Assembly: GCA_018650745.1 (NCBI GenBank)
Contig: JABIFK010000049.1
Coordinates: forward strand, 1-6,081
Direction: 5' to 3'
Length of the DNA stretch: 6,081 bases
From: Candidatus Latescibacterota bacterium
Lineage (GTDB): Bacteria > Latescibacterota > UBA2968
Each line of letters opens with the position of its first letter. Position 1 is the stretch's first letter. The notes beneath the pieces are model-generated. The model was not told the DNA's origin and did not search any database. It saw nothing but the letters and a program-made list of their open reading frames with translations. The translations under genes were made by a program, and so were the position numbers. Shown here piece after piece: positions 5,710-6,081 of this stretch.

Positions 5710-5750
5710 CGGGAAAGGCACAGTGGGTAACAGGAGTCGAATTAAAATAA
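5697..5750 (+). pseudogene. Possible N-terminal remnant of a classical SDR gene
   Basis: An ATG opens a 17-codon frame, MNDLAGKAQWVTGVELK, ending in TAA at 5748-5750. The pattern LAGKxxxVTG is what classical short-chain dehydrogenases show at the start of their NAD(P)-binding strand, but the glycine-rich GxxxGIG that should follow is absent. The sequence turns AT-rich at this point, as if the rest had been replaced or lost. There is no Shine-Dalgarno and the start overlaps the hairpin at 5690-5709. Ten matching residues can arise by chance, so this is a suggestion only. Confidence 0.25.
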
Positions 5751-5835
5751 CGCTTACAGAAAACATTTCTTCTAATCATCACAAAACCAATATAATCAGT
5801 TGTTTAAAACCACTTAAACTCTAAAATAAAAATTA

Positions 5836-5855
5836 TTAGGATGCATTCATCCTAA
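5836..5855. repeat. Perfect 8-bp hairpin TTAGGATG/CATCCTAA
   Basis: TTAGGATG (5836-5843) and CATCCTAA (5848-5855) pair exactly around the loop CATT. It sits nine bases after the TAAAAT of the weak promoter-like pair, at the boundary between AT-rich and G-rich DNA. No T-run follows it in either direction, so it is not a standard terminator. It could be an operator palindrome. Confidence 0.55.
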
Positions 5856-5891
5856 ACTTCAATGTCACCCACAGGTGGGGCGGGCCGTTGC

Positions 5892-5919
5892 GTGGTTGGT
5901 GGTGTGTGTTGTGTGTGTG
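5892..5919 (+). repeat. 28-base pure G/T low-complexity tract
   Basis: Every base from 5892 to 5919 is G or T, mostly alternating GT, on the + strand. Together with the flanking G-runs this is a simple-sequence stretch that could adopt unusual DNA structure. It encodes nothing convincing. Confidence 0.8.
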
Positions 5920-5927
5920 CGGAAGGG

Positions 5928-5942
5928 GCGTGTGGAACACGC
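5928..5942. repeat. Small hairpin GCGTGT/ACACGC
   Basis: Six paired bases, GCGTGT (5928-5933) with ACACGC (5937-5942), enclose the loop GGA. It is flanked on both sides by GCGGAAGGG, so the direct repeats bracket the hairpin. It is short and may be incidental. Confidence 0.4.
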
Positions 5943-6015
5943 GGAAGGGCGGGAACCACGCGGGCAGGCGAGGGCGGTTTACGCTCGTAAAAACACTGAA
6001 GCCCTTCAAAAGCCC

Positions 6016-6030
6016 CTCGCGGCTAGCGAG
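6016..6030. repeat. Small hairpin CTCGC/GCGAG
   Basis: CTCGC (6016-6020) pairs with GCGAG (6026-6030) around GGCTA. It lies 12 bases ahead of the larger inverted repeat at the window end and may belong to the same element. Confidence 0.4.
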
Positions 6031-6042
6031 AGACTTTCTTTG

Positions 6043-6072
6043 CTTCTTTCTTGTGTCTCTACAAGAAAGAAG
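6043..6072. repeat. Perfect 12-bp inverted repeat at the window edge
   Basis: CTTCTTTCTTGT (6043-6054) and ACAAGAAAGAAG (6061-6072) are exact reverse complements around the loop GTCTCT. One arm is pyrimidine-rich and the other purine-rich. A GGCGCC palindrome follows at 6072-6077. I recall similar CTTTCTT/AAGAAAG repeats between genes in other proteobacterial genomes but cannot verify this here. No T-run follows before the window ends, so a terminator call is not supported. Confidence 0.75.
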
Positions 6073-6081
6073 GCGCCGCAG

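Larger units (their letters stand above)
5751..6081. other. Gene-free region with shifting composition and several hairpins
   Basis: I find no supported gene on either strand here. Bases 5751-5860 are strongly AT-rich and include TTGTTT (5800-5805), 16 bases, TAAAAT (5822-5827), a weak promoter-like pair on the + strand. From about 5868 the sequence becomes G-rich, with GGTGGGGCGGG (5875-5885), a pure G/T run (5892-5919) and two copies of GCGGAAGGG (5919-5927 and 5941-5949). Inverted repeats lie at 5836-5855, 5928-5942, 6016-6030 and 6043-6072. The region may be an extragenic repeat element, a small RNA locus or the leader of a gene beyond the window. The sequence alone does not decide. Confidence 0.6.

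Noticed and set aside
5442..5750. A 102-codon Arg/Pro-rich frame overlapping rdgB
   Set aside because: It is an out-of-frame reading of rdgB. Only its last 17 codons, after the rdgB stop, were considered separately.
5862..5990. A 42-codon Gly/Cys-rich frame on the + strand
   Set aside because: No ribosome binding site precedes the ATG. The composition (many Gly, Cys, Val) simply reflects the G/T-rich tract, so it was not called as a gene.

Overview
This is a stretch of ordinary bacterial chromosome carrying six protein genes, all on the + strand, followed by about 400 bases of gene-free, hairpin-rich DNA. The genes point to a Gram-negative bacterium: a SirB1-family protein, an exported AmiC-type peptidoglycan amidase, RNase PH and RdgB. 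I cannot place the lineage. The protein matches are family-level, and no rRNA or other lineage marker is present.

Layout. Bases 1-599 hold the 3' part of a SirB1-like transglutaminase-fold gene whose start lies outside the window. A short intergenic region follows, with degenerate 7-base repeats and a good sigma70-type promoter (663-691). Next comes a tight three-gene unit: smpB (729-1199), an N-acetylmuramoyl-L-alanine amidase gene that starts on the base after the smpB stop (1200-2417), and a DnaC/DnaI-like AAA+ ATPase gene overlapping the amidase by 32 bases (2386-3255). An imperfect hairpin plus T8 (3284-3317) closes the unit, and a perfect TATAAT directly abuts it. rph (3353-4063) has a strong ribosome binding site and ends in a 15-bp perfect terminator hairpin. 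A uronate-dehydrogenase-like extended SDR (4126-4911) and rdgB (5086-5685) follow. They are separated by two inverted arrays of an 8-base repeat that together contain 13 GANTC sites.

How the genes relate. The set is housekeeping: ribosome rescue (SmpB), septal or cell-wall hydrolysis (amidase), probable replicative helicase loading (DnaC-like), tRNA 3' maturation (RNase PH), sugar-acid or sugar-nucleotide redox chemistry (SDR) and nucleotide-pool sanitation (RdgB). smpB, the amidase and the ATPase look co-transcribed. rph appears to have its own transcription unit.

The tail after rdgB (5686-6081) has no convincing gene. It holds a hairpin overlapping a 17-codon ORF that resembles the first residues of a classical SDR, an AT-rich part, a pure G/T run, and a series of inverted repeats ending in a perfect 12-bp inverted repeat at the window edge. 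I see no convincing novel multi-gene system. The points most worth a second look are the GANTC-rich inverted octamer arrays, the C9 tract inside the amidase gene, and the hairpin-rich tail.
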